Shown one piece after another: positions 9,139 through 17,413 of a stretch of 41,942 nucleotides of DNA. This DNA comes from an uncultured Ruminococcus sp. (lineage in GTDB: Bacteria > Bacillota > Clostridia > Oscillospirales > Ruminococcaceae): contig CAMWYX010000017.1 in assembly GCA_947178575.1 (NCBI GenBank), forward strand, positions 1-41,942, read 5' to 3'. The notes beneath the pieces are model-generated. The model saw nothing but the letters and a program-made list of their open reading frames with translations, had not been told where the DNA came from and ran no database searches. The position numbers and the translations under genes are program-made. Every line of letters starts with the position of its first letter. The stretch's first letter is position 1.

Positions 9139-10205
9139 AATCCACCAGCCTTTTCGCTTTTATTTTTTACAGATGTCCGGAAATATCCCCGGAGTTTTTC
9201 GAGGTCGTCTTTGTTTTCCTTGCAGACTGCACCGATGAGATTCTGTGTCATGATTTTCATATCGACAGTTCCGTTTCCGTAGTACCATGCATGGCTGAGT
9301 GTCTGATAGAATACCGATACTGCTTCGGCGGTACTCATAACGGCAGAGGGCTTGTCAACAACAATTCCGTCGGAGTCGATACCTTCACGGAGTTCGTGAT
9401 ATGTTACAGCGAGGATTTCGGCGGCATCGGTATTTACAGGCATATCGATATGACCGGAGCGGGCAAGGTCATTAGCTTCACGTATTATGATTTCTTTTTC
9501 AAGGCGGACGTCTTTTACTGGTTCAACGGTTTCAAAATTGAAACGGCGTTTAAGAGCTCCGGACATTTCGTTTACGCCCTTGTCACGTGTATTTGCCGTA
9601 CCGATTATATTAAATCCGGGGCGTGCGAGTATCAGACCATCGTCTTCAAGTTCCGGAATATTGAGTATCTGGTCGCTCATTACAGATATAAGGCTGTCCT
9701 GAATTTCTGCGGGAGTACGTGTTATTTCCTCGAATCGTGCAAAGATTCCCTTTTCCATACCGATAAGCAGGGGAGATGGTACGAGGGCTTCACGGCACGG
9801 ACCTTTAGCGAGGAGAAGGGCATAATTCCAGCTGTATTTTATCATATCCTCGGTAGTTCCGGCAGTTCCCTGAACGGTATTTGTACTTATTCCACAGCAG
9901 GCGGCAGACAGGAGTTCGGAGAGCATAGTTTTTGCCGTACCTGGTTCGCCGACGAGCATAAGACCACGGTTTCCGGCAAGAGTGATAATACAGCGTTCCA
10001 CAAGTGCATCGTTTCCGTAGAATTTCCGTGGAATTATGACAGTACCGTCAGCGGTTTTAATTTTTCCGCCGAGAATGAAAGTCCGGACGGCTTTAGGGGA
10101 AAGAAACCAGTTTTCCGGTTTTTTTCCGGTATCATTTTCACGGAGCAGGCGGAGCTCATCGGCACAGCGTATTTCGACAGGTGGTTTAATAAATACTTTA
10201 TCCAT
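9099..10205 (-). CDS. MoxR-type AAA+ ATPase (YehL-like)
   Basis: This is a 368-residue AAA+ ATPase of the MoxR/RavA clade. Walker A is 'GEPGTAKT' (86-93), Walker B is 'IFARFEEI' (about 154-161), and sensor 1 is in 'IGTANTRD', followed by the arginine-rich 'ALKRRF'. MoxR proteins form ring-shaped ATP-driven chaperones that work with VWA-domain partners, here encoded two genes downstream. It is the first gene of a five-gene minus-strand operon. The start is supported by AAAGGAG 8 nt upstream and by a promoter ~90 bp away. Its stop codon overlaps a possible start of the DUF5682 gene. The gene set is the same as in the E. coli yehLMPQ region. Confidence 0.93.
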   Translation of the reverse strand: MDKVFIKPPVEIRCADELRLLRENDTGKKPENWFLSPKAVRTFILGGKIKTADGTVIIPRKFYGNDALVERCIITLAGNRGLMLVGEPGTAKTMLSELLSAACCGISTNTVQGTAGTTEDMIKYSWNYALLLAKGPCREALVPSPLLIGMEKGIFARFEEITRTPAEIQDSLISVMSDQILNIPELEDDGLILARPGFNIIGTANTRDKGVNEMSGALKRRFNFETVEPVKDVRLEKEIIIREANDLARSGHIDMPVNTDAAEILAVTYHELREGIDSDGIVVDKPSAVMSTAEAVSVFYQTLSHAWYYGNGTVDMKIMTQNLIGAVCKENKDDLEKLRGYFRTSVKNKSEKAGGLWKDYYATAKLLK

Positions 10206-10293
10206 AGTAATTCTCCTTTAATTTTTCAGATTGTTCAGTATCAGAGAGAATATTTATAAGCGATACGAACCATATTTTTATTATTGTAGATTT

Positions 10294-10322
10294 ATTATAC
10301 CATATTGTAGAAATAAAATCAA
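10294..10322 (-). promoter_or_regulatory. Promoter of the MoxR-VWA operon
   Basis: On the minus strand TTGATT (10317-10322) lies 17 nt from a perfect TATAAT (10294-10299) preceded by TGG (extended -10). The leader to the MoxR start is about 80 nt. The -35 is only 20 bp from the -35 of the divergent kinase promoter. Confidence 0.8.
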
Positions 10323-10342
10323 CACTTTTTTGAATTTTTTCA

Positions 10343-10371
10343 TTGACAATATTTTTTTTTTGGTATATAAT
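10343..10371 (+). promoter_or_regulatory. Consensus promoter of the kinase/M42 peptidase operon
   Basis: TTGACA (10343-10348) and TATAAT (10366-10371) are both perfect and separated by 17 nt. The predicted start near 10378 leaves a leader of only about 20 nt before the first gene. Confidence 0.88.
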
Positions 10372-10397
10372 TGTATGTGAAACGGAGATGATGTTTT

Positions 10398-10880
10398 ATG
10401 GGTAAAATTATCGCTGTGTGCGGAAAGATATGCAGCGGAAAATCTTATTATGCAAAGATGCTTAAATCGTCCGGAAATTATGTCATTCTTTCAACCGACG
10501 AGGCAACATATGACCTTATCGGCAATATTCAGGGTGAATTTTATGATGAGTTCTGTGTGCGTCTGAACAGGTATCTTCTTAAAAAAGCTGTGGAGATTGC
10601 AGAAGCAGATTGTAATGTAATACTTGACTGGGGATTCTGGACTGCCGGAAATCGCCGTTCTGTTACGGAATATTGCCGGAATAAAGGCGTTGATATTGAA
10701 TGGCACTATGTCAGTATCAGTGATGAGTGCTGGGAAGAAAGCATACGTCTGAGAAACGAAAAAATCATGCAGGAAAACGGCGGTTCGGATTTTTATGTTG
10801 ACGATGGACTGAAAAATAAACTGCTTTCTCTTTGGGAAGAACCGCTAGAAGAAGAAATAGATGTATTGATTAAGAGGTAA
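10398..10880 (+). CDS. Small P-loop kinase-like ATPase (AAA_33 type)
   Basis: The 160-residue protein starts with a textbook P-loop, 'GKICSGKS' (9-16), after a hydrophobic strand. A second strand ending in Asp ('NVILDWGFW', about 77-85) and an Arg-rich segment ('GNRR') match the predicted-kinase/AAA_33 group, which includes polynucleotide-kinase-like and zeta-toxin-like phosphotransferases. The substrate is unknown. The start is set by CGGAG 9 nt upstream and the strong promoter. It is the first gene of an operon, with the M42 peptidase beginning 4 bp after its stop codon. Confidence 0.75.
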   Translation: MGKIIAVCGKICSGKSYYAKMLKSSGNYVILSTDEATYDLIGNIQGEFYDEFCVRLNRYLLKKAVEIAEADCNVILDWGFWTAGNRRSVTEYCRNKGVDIEWHYVSISDECWEESIRLRNEKIMQENGGSDFYVDDGLKNKLLSLWEEPLEEEIDVLIKR

Positions 10881-10884
10881 TAAT

Positions 10885-11904
10885 ATGGATATAAAAGATA
10901 TTGTTTTCAGGCTGTGCAGTGCGTATGGAGCATCAGGAGATGAGAATAACGCAGCGGAAACTGCTTTGGATATACTTCACGGATTCTGCACTGACGCCGG
11001 AATAGTAAATGGAAATGTTATCGGAAACTTCGGTATTCATCAGGAGGGATTACCGCTTCTTGTCCTTGATGCCCATATTGACCAGATAGGCATGATTGTT
11101 ACGGAAATAACAGACGACGGATTTATTAAAGTTGCGAATCTTGGTGGAATTGACCGTCGGCTTCTTCCGGCACAACAGGTGATTGTACACGGAAAAAAGG
11201 ATATAAAGGGTGTTATATGTTCTGTTCCGCCACACCTCTTAAAAGGCGGAAGCAGTAAAGTTCCGGAATTTTCGGAAATTTCTGTTGATACAGGTCTGAG
11301 CAGAGGAGAACTGGAAGAAATTATTTCAGCCGGAGATACTATTACATTTGATTCACCATGCAGAAGTCTGCTGAATGACAGAATTTCCGGCGGAGCTCTT
11401 GATGACCGATGCGGAATTGCGGTGATTCTTCTTGCTTTGGATATGCTTCAGGGAAAGAAGCTGAAATATAATGTTTCGGTTATTTTTTCTGTTCAGGAAG
11501 AACTCGGGGAACGAGGTGCAAAAATCGGGGCGTATCGTCTTAATCCGGATATTGCTATAGCGATTGATGTCAGCTTTGCATTTGCCGAAGGGGAAAACAG
11601 AAAGAAATGCGGTCTGCTTGGCAGGGGAGCAATGATAGGAATTTCGCCGTGTCTGAGCCGTGAAGTTTCAGACATTCTTATATCTGTTGCAAAAGAAGCA
11701 GAAATTCCATATCAGCTTGAAGTTATGAACGGTCTGACATCGACAAATGCCGACAGGTATTCAGAATCACGTGAGGGAGCTAAAACCTGTACGCTTTCCG
11801 TTCCTCTGCGAAATATGCACACGCCTGTTGAGGTTATTGACTTGTCAGATGTACGGAATATGGCATCACTTCTTGCTGAATTTATTGCAGAACAGGAGCA
11901 TTAA
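10885..11904 (+). CDS. M42 family metallo-aminopeptidase (first copy)
   Basis: The 339-residue protein belongs to the M42 (glutamyl aminopeptidase / TET) group of dinuclear-metal peptidases. All expected ligands are visible: His64 and Asp66 in 'AHID', Asp174 in 'LDDR', the catalytic Glu205-Glu206 in 'VQEELGERG', Asp228 in 'AIDVSFAF', and His312 in 'MHTPVE'. M42 enzymes trim N-terminal residues from peptides in the cytoplasm, usually as tetrahedral dodecamers. The gene lies 4 bp after the kinase gene, and a second M42 gene starts 1 bp after it. The two copies are clearly diverged in sequence, so they may form a hetero-oligomer or differ in specificity (inference). Confidence 0.9.
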   Translation: MDIKDIVFRLCSAYGASGDENNAAETALDILHGFCTDAGIVNGNVIGNFGIHQEGLPLLVLDAHIDQIGMIVTEITDDGFIKVANLGGIDRRLLPAQQVIVHGKKDIKGVICSVPPHLLKGGSSKVPEFSEISVDTGLSRGELEEIISAGDTITFDSPCRSLLNDRISGGALDDRCGIAVILLALDMLQGKKLKYNVSVIFSVQEELGERGAKIGAYRLNPDIAIAIDVSFAFAEGENRKKCGLLGRGAMIGISPCLSREVSDILISVAKEAEIPYQLEVMNGLTSTNADRYSESREGAKTCTLSVPLRNMHTPVEVIDLSDVRNMASLLAEFIAEQEH

Positions 11905-11905
11905 T

Positions 11906-12922
11906 ATGAAAGAACTGTTAAAAGAATTATGTATGATAAACGGCGTTTCAGGAGATGAATCAGCTGTTCGGGAAAGTATCATTGAAAAAATAAAAGACTA
12001 CTGTGATTACAGAGTTGATAATCTCGGAAATCTTATCTGTTTCTGTAAGGGAAGAAAAACGTCCGGAAAGAAAGTAATGATTGCGGCGCATATGGACGAG
12101 GTAGGATTTATTGTGACGTATATCCGGAGCGACGGTACTTTGAGTTTCGGGGAAGTCGGCTGGATTGACCCGTCAGTGGTAATCGGACGGCAGGTTTCTG
12201 TAGGAAAAAATCATATTAGCGGCATTGTCGGTTCAACTGCTGTACATAATCTCTCAAAGGAACAGCGTGAATCCGCACCGGAAATGGATTCCCTGTATAT
12301 TGATATCGGTGCGGATTCGGCGGAAGAAGCGGAAAAGTATGTTTCTTTAGGGGATTGTGTTTACTTTGATTCGGAATTTATCGAAATGGGGAGCCGGATA
12401 AAATCAAAGGCAATAGATGACCGTGCCGGTTGTGCGGTTATGATTCGTCTTATTCAGGAAAAGCCGGAATATGATACTTACTTTGTGTTCAATGTTCAGG
12501 AAGAAATCGGATTAAGAGGTTCACGTGTGAGTGCGTTTTCGGTTGAGCCGGATTTTGCAATTGTTCTTGAAGCCACTACCGCATCGGATATCGATGGTGT
12601 AAACGGCGGAGAACGTGTATGCAGTCTCGGAAAAGGACCGGTTGTAGGATTCATGGACAGAAGCACAGTATATGACAGAGAAATGTATCGTCTTGCTTTT
12701 GATACGGCATCTGAACTGAATATTCCATGTCAGACAAAGACCAGGATTGCCGGCGGAAATGACAGCGGTGCAATACATCTGACAAAATGCGGAGTACGTA
12801 CACTTGCCGTTTCTGTGCCGTGCAGGTATCTTCACAGTCCGTCATGCGTGATTGAACAGCAGGACTTTGAAAATACGTTTGTGCTTGTGCATGAACTCTT
12901 AAAAAGGGTGCATGAATTATGA
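11906..12922 (+). CDS. M42 family metallo-aminopeptidase (second copy)
   Basis: This 338-residue M42 peptidase has the complete metal and catalytic set: His62 in 'AHMDEVG', Asp172 in 'IDDRAG', Glu199-Glu200 in 'VQEEIGLRG', Glu222 in 'VLEATTA', and His310 in 'LHSPS'. The first copy has Asp at the position of Glu222, so the two active sites differ slightly. The start at 11906 has AGGAG 8 nt upstream and follows the previous stop codon immediately. A longer reading frame open from 11747 would overlap the first peptidase by 150 bp and is not supported. The next gene (GNAT) overlaps its stop as ATGA, indicating one operon. Confidence 0.9.
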   Translation: MKELLKELCMINGVSGDESAVRESIIEKIKDYCDYRVDNLGNLICFCKGRKTSGKKVMIAAHMDEVGFIVTYIRSDGTLSFGEVGWIDPSVVIGRQVSVGKNHISGIVGSTAVHNLSKEQRESAPEMDSLYIDIGADSAEEAEKYVSLGDCVYFDSEFIEMGSRIKSKAIDDRAGCAVMIRLIQEKPEYDTYFVFNVQEEIGLRGSRVSAFSVEPDFAIVLEATTASDIDGVNGGERVCSLGKGPVVGFMDRSTVYDREMYRLAFDTASELNIPCQTKTRIAGGNDSGAIHLTKCGVRTLAVSVPCRYLHSPSCVIEQQDFENTFVLVHELLKRVHEL

Positions 12923-13722
12923 TAAAACTGATTCAGAGCGAAATCGAACTGAACCGCAAAATATTGCTGAAAACTTTGTCCGGACGGAAAATGCTTGCAT
13001 ATATGAAAGCCTATGGAGCAGGCTATGATTTTTGCCGGTTCTACAGGATAGATGATGAATCCGGTACAGGATTCATGTTTATTATAAATTCTACTCTTAT
13101 AATATGTACAGACGGAATGCTTGAAGCTACAGACGAAATACGTTTTTTTATCAGCATGAATCTTCCGTTCCGGATTGAGGGAGACAGCAGAATATTGAAA
13201 AAAATTTGTCTGCCGGAACATTATCAGGTACTTAACCGCACGGTTTTTGAACTTGTTCCCGATGAAAATAACAATGATTTCAGTGAGGAATACGTTGATT
13301 TTAACCCTAATCTTCCGGACGTATACAGGATTCTCAGTGAAGGATTTCCGAATATAGCTGATTTTTCATTGTGGTATACAGATACTTCTCACAGGTGCAG
13401 GCATGGAATAAGCCGTGTTTTCACATATCGGGGGTGTACAACTGCATCAGCGGTGTTTGACATAGAAAATGTAGTGCTTATCGGTCAGGTTGCAACCGAA
13501 ATTACAGCACGTGGAAGCGGATATGCCCGACAGTTTCTTAAATGGCTGGCTTACTTCTTTAATAGTATAGGGAAACGGGCGTTTCTGCTTGCACTTGATA
13601 TACGTGTAAGCTTTTATAAGGAAATCGGTTTCAGGGAAACCGAAAAGGAAATTGTTCTCGAAAGGCTTGATGTCGAAAAAGAAAGCCTTTCAAAAGGAGT
13701 TTTAAGTAATGAATATAAATGA
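12919..13722 (+). CDS. GNAT family N-acetyltransferase
   Basis: The 267-residue protein has a GNAT fold in its C-terminal half: strand 'VVLIGQVATEI', then the acetyl-CoA-binding segment 'ARGSGYARQFLKWL' (about 195-210; a variant of the Q/RxxGxG/A motif), then 'FYKEIGFRETEK' near the end. The N-terminal half resembles the other lobe of two-domain GNATs and lacks its own CoA motif. The substrate is unknown. It is coupled to the M42 gene by a 4-bp overlap and overlaps the PLP-enzyme gene downstream by 14 bp. Confidence 0.82.
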   Translation: MIKLIQSEIELNRKILLKTLSGRKMLAYMKAYGAGYDFCRFYRIDDESGTGFMFIINSTLIICTDGMLEATDEIRFFISMNLPFRIEGDSRILKKICLPEHYQVLNRTVFELVPDENNNDFSEEYVDFNPNLPDVYRILSEGFPNIADFSLWYTDTSHRCRHGISRVFTYRGCTTASAVFDIENVVLIGQVATEITARGSGYARQFLKWLAYFFNSIGKRAFLLALDIRVSFYKEIGFRETEKEIVLERLDVEKESLSKGVLSNEYK

Positions 13723-14980
13723 TATATATAATTTTGACAGCAGACTGACACAGCTTGCCGGACAGGCAGAAAAAAACTGTACCGGAATTTTTGAGAAAAT
13801 CGAGAAGAATGCCGAATACTGCGGTGCGAAAGTTCTGAAAGCTTTTTCGGATAACCGTGTCAGTGAGCCGTGTTTTTACGGTTCGACCGGATATGGATAT
13901 GGTGACATAGGACGTGAAACTATTGACAAGGTTTTTGCACAGGTTTTAGGTACAGAAGATGCTCTTGTGAGATTTAATTTCGTTTCCGGAACTCATGCCC
14001 TTTCCGTAGCACTTTTCGGAATCCTGCGTACCGGTGATAAAATAGTTTCACTTACGGGAAAGCCATACGATACTCTGGAGGAAGTAATCGGTCTTGCAGG
14101 AGAAAAGGGAAACGGTTCTCTTATGGATTATGGCATTGAATATGGTCAGGTTGATTTACTTGAAGACGGAACTCCGGATTATGCAGGAATAACCGAAGCT
14201 GTTAAAGGTGCGAAAGTAGCATATATTCAGCGTTCACGGGGATATTCGCTCAGACCGGCATTTACCTGTGCAGATATAGAGAAAATGGTGGAAGCGGTGA
14301 AAAAGGGAAATCCGGATTCTGTTATCATGGTTGATAACTGCTACGGCGAATTTGTGGAATATCGTGAACCGTCAGAGGTCGGTGCAGATATAATAATAGG
14401 TTCACTTATCAAGAACGCAGGCGGCGGAATTGCCCGTACAGGCGGATATATTGCCGGACGGAAAGATTTGGTGGAACTGTGTTCATATCGTCTTACCTGC
14501 GTAGGAATGGGAAAGGAAGTCGGCTGTACACTGGGCATGAACCGTGAAATTCTTCTCGGACTTTTTATGGCTCCCGATGTTGTGGCGTCAGCATTAAAGA
14601 CCTCTGCGTTTGCAAGTGAACTCTTTACCATGCTTGGATATAGCTGTTCTCCGCAGAAAGACGAACCACGAGGCGATATAATAACCGCCGTACAGCTCGG
14701 AAACGAGGAGAATCTCTGTGCGTTCTGCCGTGGAATACAGCAGGGAGCACCGGTCGATTCTTTTGTTGTCCCCGAACCGTGGGATATGCCGGGATATACG
14801 AGTAAAGTAATAATGGCGGCCGGAGCGTTCACAATGGGAGCTTCAATAGAATTGTCTGCCGATGCGCCGATACGTGAACCGTATGCAGTCTGGATGCAGG
14901 GAGGTATCACATATACAAGCGGAAAACTCGGAGTCATGCTTGCTGCAAAAGCACTTCTTGATTCGGCATCTTCTAAGTGA
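13709..14980 (+). CDS. PLP-dependent enzyme, methionine gamma-lyase / 'aluminum resistance' family
   Basis: The 423-residue fold-type I PLP enzyme belongs to the family annotated as 'aluminum resistance protein' or methionine gamma-lyase-like. Typical signatures are 'GSTGYGYGDIGRE' near the N-terminus, 'FVSGTHA', and the probable Schiff-base lysine Lys235 in 'GSLIKNAGGG'. Asp of 'VIMVDNCYGEF' is positioned to contact the pyridine nitrogen. In other Firmicutes the gene is common near hfq/miaA or glnA; here it is the last gene of an operon with peptidases. The true substrate is not established. AAAAGGAG lies 9 nt before the start. The GNAT gene runs 14 bp into it. Confidence 0.88.
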   Translation: MNINDIYNFDSRLTQLAGQAEKNCTGIFEKIEKNAEYCGAKVLKAFSDNRVSEPCFYGSTGYGYGDIGRETIDKVFAQVLGTEDALVRFNFVSGTHALSVALFGILRTGDKIVSLTGKPYDTLEEVIGLAGEKGNGSLMDYGIEYGQVDLLEDGTPDYAGITEAVKGAKVAYIQRSRGYSLRPAFTCADIEKMVEAVKKGNPDSVIMVDNCYGEFVEYREPSEVGADIIIGSLIKNAGGGIARTGGYIAGRKDLVELCSYRLTCVGMGKEVGCTLGMNREILLGLFMAPDVVASALKTSAFASELFTMLGYSCSPQKDEPRGDIITAVQLGNEENLCAFCRGIQQGAPVDSFVVPEPWDMPGYTSKVIMAAGAFTMGASIELSADAPIREPYAVWMQGGITYTSGKLGVMLAAKALLDSASSK

Positions 14981-15023
14981 TAAACAGAAATGTTACAATA
15001 TATTACAAAAAAGTTACGATAAA

Positions 15024-15059
15024 GATACAATTTTGAATTTAATTGTATCATATTTGTTT
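15024..15059 (+). terminator. Possible weak terminator after the PLP-enzyme operon
   Basis: GATACAATT / AATTGTATC forms a 9-bp AT-rich stem with an 8-nt loop and is followed by ATATTTGTTTTTG. It is weak but correctly placed between the operon and the next promoter. Confidence 0.4.
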
Positions 15060-15065
15060 TTGCAG

Positions 15066-15094
15066 TTGACTTTCTTTTGAAATTCTGTTAAAAT
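15066..15094 (+). promoter_or_regulatory. Promoter of the pseudokinase gene
   Basis: TTGACT (15066-15071), 17-nt spacer, TAAAAT (15089-15094). The leader is about 65 nt. Confidence 0.7.
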
Positions 15095-15167
15095 AAATAG
15101 TGAGTGCGGAGACATATGTTCTCCGTATATGTGATTAATATAAACTACTTATAAAGGAGGAACTGCT

Positions 15168-17252
15168 TTGGGAGAACGTAGATTCTGTTACAGATGTATG
15201 GAAAAATTTGACATGAATCAGCATATCTGTCCCCACTGCGGATTCGATGACACTACTCCCTATAATCCGGATTATATTCCGCCGGGAACTATTCTCCACG
15301 AAAGATACATCGTTGGTGTTCTGCTGGAATATAACGGAGAGGGCGCAACCTATATTGCACATGATATTTCTACCGGCTGTAAGGTTTTGCTGAGGGAATA
15401 TATGCCCGTGAATTTCTGCACACGTATAAAAAATAAAGCAACTATCAGCGTAAATTATAATAATCTTGCAAAATATAAGGCTTTTATGGCTGAGTTTACT
15501 GAACTTAACAAATCACTGGCACAGTTCAGAAATAATTCAAATATAAATCCTGTTCTTGATATGTTTGCTGACAATAATACCACATATACCGTTTTTGAGT
15601 ATATTGAGGGAGTACAGCTTATCGATTATCTGAAAGACAATGCCGGCGAGCTGACGTGGGCACAGGTTTCCAAGATTTTTCCGACGTTTTTTACTACTAT
15701 GGGAATACTTCATAATGCAGGTATTTTACACCGTGCCGTAAGTCCGGAAACTGTTTTTATCACAGATAAAGGCGAACTGCGACTTACCGGATTTTGTGTT
15801 TCAGCCGTAAGAACTGCCGATTCAGGACTTGAATATCAGCTTTTTAAAGGATATGCAGCTCCGGAACAATATTCTGCAAGTATTAACTGCCGTCAGGGTA
15901 CGTGGACTGATGTATACAGCGTATGCGCTCTTCTTTACCGCTGTCTGACCGGCTGTATGCCTGTTGATTCAATAAGCCGTCTGAAAAATGATGATTTGTG
16001 TGCACCTGACATACTGAATCCGAATATTCCGCATCACGTATCAAAGGTAATTATGGAAGGTATGGACCTTTCCGGCCGTGACCGTATTCAGACTATAACA
16101 GAACTCGTTACCCGTCTTTTTGAGCAGCCGGTTCTTGTCAAACCTGCCGAACCGGTTCAGGAAATTGCGGAGCCTGAATATCCTGAATATTATCAGGGAA
16201 ATATGTATAATCAGAATGAGTATTATGAAGATTATGAGCCTCCGGTCAGAAATCAAAGACGATATGATGAACGCTATGATGAAGAACCGGAAAAAGAAAG
16301 TATAGTTGACCGTCTGAAAGTTCCGGTGATTATTACAGTTCTTCTTCTTGCCATACTGGTTATTATTGTTGCATTTCTCCTGCCGGTGTTCAGACAGTCG
16401 GGTTCAAGCGAATCTTCTTCGGACAGCTCGGTGTCATCAGACGAATCATCTTCGGAAATTGAAAAGGAAACACTTCAGCAAGACCTTTCCGGCGATGTGC
16501 AGATGCCTGAACTTACAGGAAAATTCCTGCAGATTGCTATGGGACAGTATGAGGATTATTTCACTTTCGATATAGATAGTATGTATGATAACGATATCGA
16601 AATGGATATGATTGTTGAGCAGAGCATCGATGCCGGAAAATGGGTTGCCAAAGGCAGTCTCGTAAAGCTGGTTGTGTGCAAGGGAAAAGAAGGCGCAGAT
16701 ATTCCTGAATATGAGGGACTGACCGTTTCCCAGTATGAAAATAAACTGAAAAAAGCAGGAATAAGCAATTATTCAATGCTTGAAATGGCAAGCGGATATG
16801 GTGTTCCGGATTCGATATCACAGCTTCAGGTTGACGGAAAACAGGTTAATCCGGGAGAATATTTCAGTAACAAAGAAGGTAAAAAGCTGATAGTCTACTA
16901 TCTTTCAAAGGATTCCGATGTGAAGCCGATTTCTACGGATACCGGAATAGCCGTATCAGTTCCGGCATCAACTGAACAGCAGGCAGTTTCGACAACAGTT
17001 CCGCCAAAAACCGAAGCACCCAAAACCGAAGCTCCGAAAACCGAACCGCCACAAACAGAACCTCCTCGGACAGAGCCTCCACAGACTGAACCACCACGGA
17101 CAGACCCTCCACAGACTGAACCACCACAGACAGAGCCTCCACAGACTGAACCACCACGGACAGACCCTCCACAGACTGAACCTCCGCAGGTTATTGAGCC
17201 TCCGCAAACTGACCCTCCGGAAGGCGGCGGAGATGTAGTTGGTGAATGGTAG
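15168..17252 (+). CDS. Membrane-anchored kinase-fold protein, probable pseudokinase, with PASTA-like domains
   Basis: The 694-residue protein starts at TTG with AGGAGG 7 nt upstream. Residues 7-24 form a zinc ribbon (Cys7, Cys10, Cys21, Cys24). Residues ~42-320 have the serine/threonine kinase fold, but key residues are replaced: the VAIK lysine is Arg76 ('LREYMP'), HRD is 'HRAVSPE' (Ala190 for Asp), and DFG is 'TGF' (207-209). The glycine loop 'EYNGEGATY' is partly kept. A transmembrane helix spans ~385-408, followed by a Ser/Asp-rich linker, two PASTA-like domains (~442-510 and ~512-585), and a (K/Q/R)TEPP pentapeptide repeat tail (614-684). Active clostridial relatives bind cell-wall material outside and phosphorylate inside; this one more likely acts as a scaffold or allosteric sensor (inference). 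It is a single-gene unit. Confidence 0.85.
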   Translation: MGERRFCYRCMEKFDMNQHICPHCGFDDTTPYNPDYIPPGTILHERYIVGVLLEYNGEGATYIAHDISTGCKVLLREYMPVNFCTRIKNKATISVNYNNLAKYKAFMAEFTELNKSLAQFRNNSNINPVLDMFADNNTTYTVFEYIEGVQLIDYLKDNAGELTWAQVSKIFPTFFTTMGILHNAGILHRAVSPETVFITDKGELRLTGFCVSAVRTADSGLEYQLFKGYAAPEQYSASINCRQGTWTDVYSVCALLYRCLTGCMPVDSISRLKNDDLCAPDILNPNIPHHVSKVIMEGMDLSGRDRIQTITELVTRLFEQPVLVKPAEPVQEIAEPEYPEYYQGNMYNQNEYYEDYEPPVRNQRRYDERYDEEPEKESIVDRLKVPVIITVLLLAILVIIVAFLLPVFRQSGSSESSSDSSVSSDESSSEIEKETLQQDLSGDVQMPELTGKFLQIAMGQYEDYFTFDIDSMYDNDIEMDMIVEQSIDAGKWVAKGSLVKLVVCKGKEGADIPEYEGLTVSQYENKLKKAGISNYSMLEMASGYGVPDSISQLQVDGKQVNPGEYFSNKEGKKLIVYYLSKDSDVKPISTDTGIAVSVPASTEQQAVSTTVPPKTEAPKTEAPKTEPPQTEPPRTEPPQTEPPRTDPPQTEPPQTEPPQTEPPRTDPPQTEPPQVIEPPQTDPPEGGGDVVGEW
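17007..17219 (+). repeat. 15-bp tandem repeats encoding TEPPQ/TEPPR units, with a 60-bp higher-order repeat
   Basis: About fourteen degenerate 15-bp units encode KTEAP, QTEPP, RTEPP and RTDPP. Within them a 54-bp stretch (17069-17122) is repeated exactly at 17129-17182, a period of 60 bp or four units. This suggests recent slippage or unequal recombination, and the tail length is probably variable between strains. Confidence 0.9.
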
Positions 17253-17413
17253 TCAGTTTATCTGTATGAATGTACCTGCCTTTGATGTGTTTACGGTATC
17301 TTTAGTTCCGAATTTCACAAATCCCGCTGTTACAGCCGTTTTTAACGTTACCCTCTACTAATCACGGGAAAAATTCGCCGAATATACTTTAAATCAAAAA
17401 AAGAATAGCATAA

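Noticed and set aside
9291..10259. 322-residue plus-strand reading frame opposite the MoxR gene
   Set aside because: It is antisense to a clear AAA+ ATPase, has no ribosome binding site, and its composition (Cys, Phe, Ser, His rich) is typical of a shadow frame.
11747..11905. N-terminal extension of the second M42 peptidase
   Set aside because: The extension would be read within the first peptidase in another frame, and a good ribosome binding site sits before the ATG at 11906, where family similarity begins.
14341..15051. 236-residue minus-strand reading frame opposite the PLP enzyme
   Set aside because: Antisense to a strongly recognised enzyme; shadow created by codon bias.
17007..17219. 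Possible CRISPR or satellite array
   Set aside because: Units are 15 bp, in frame, without spacers, and encode a Pro-rich tail of the pseudokinase.
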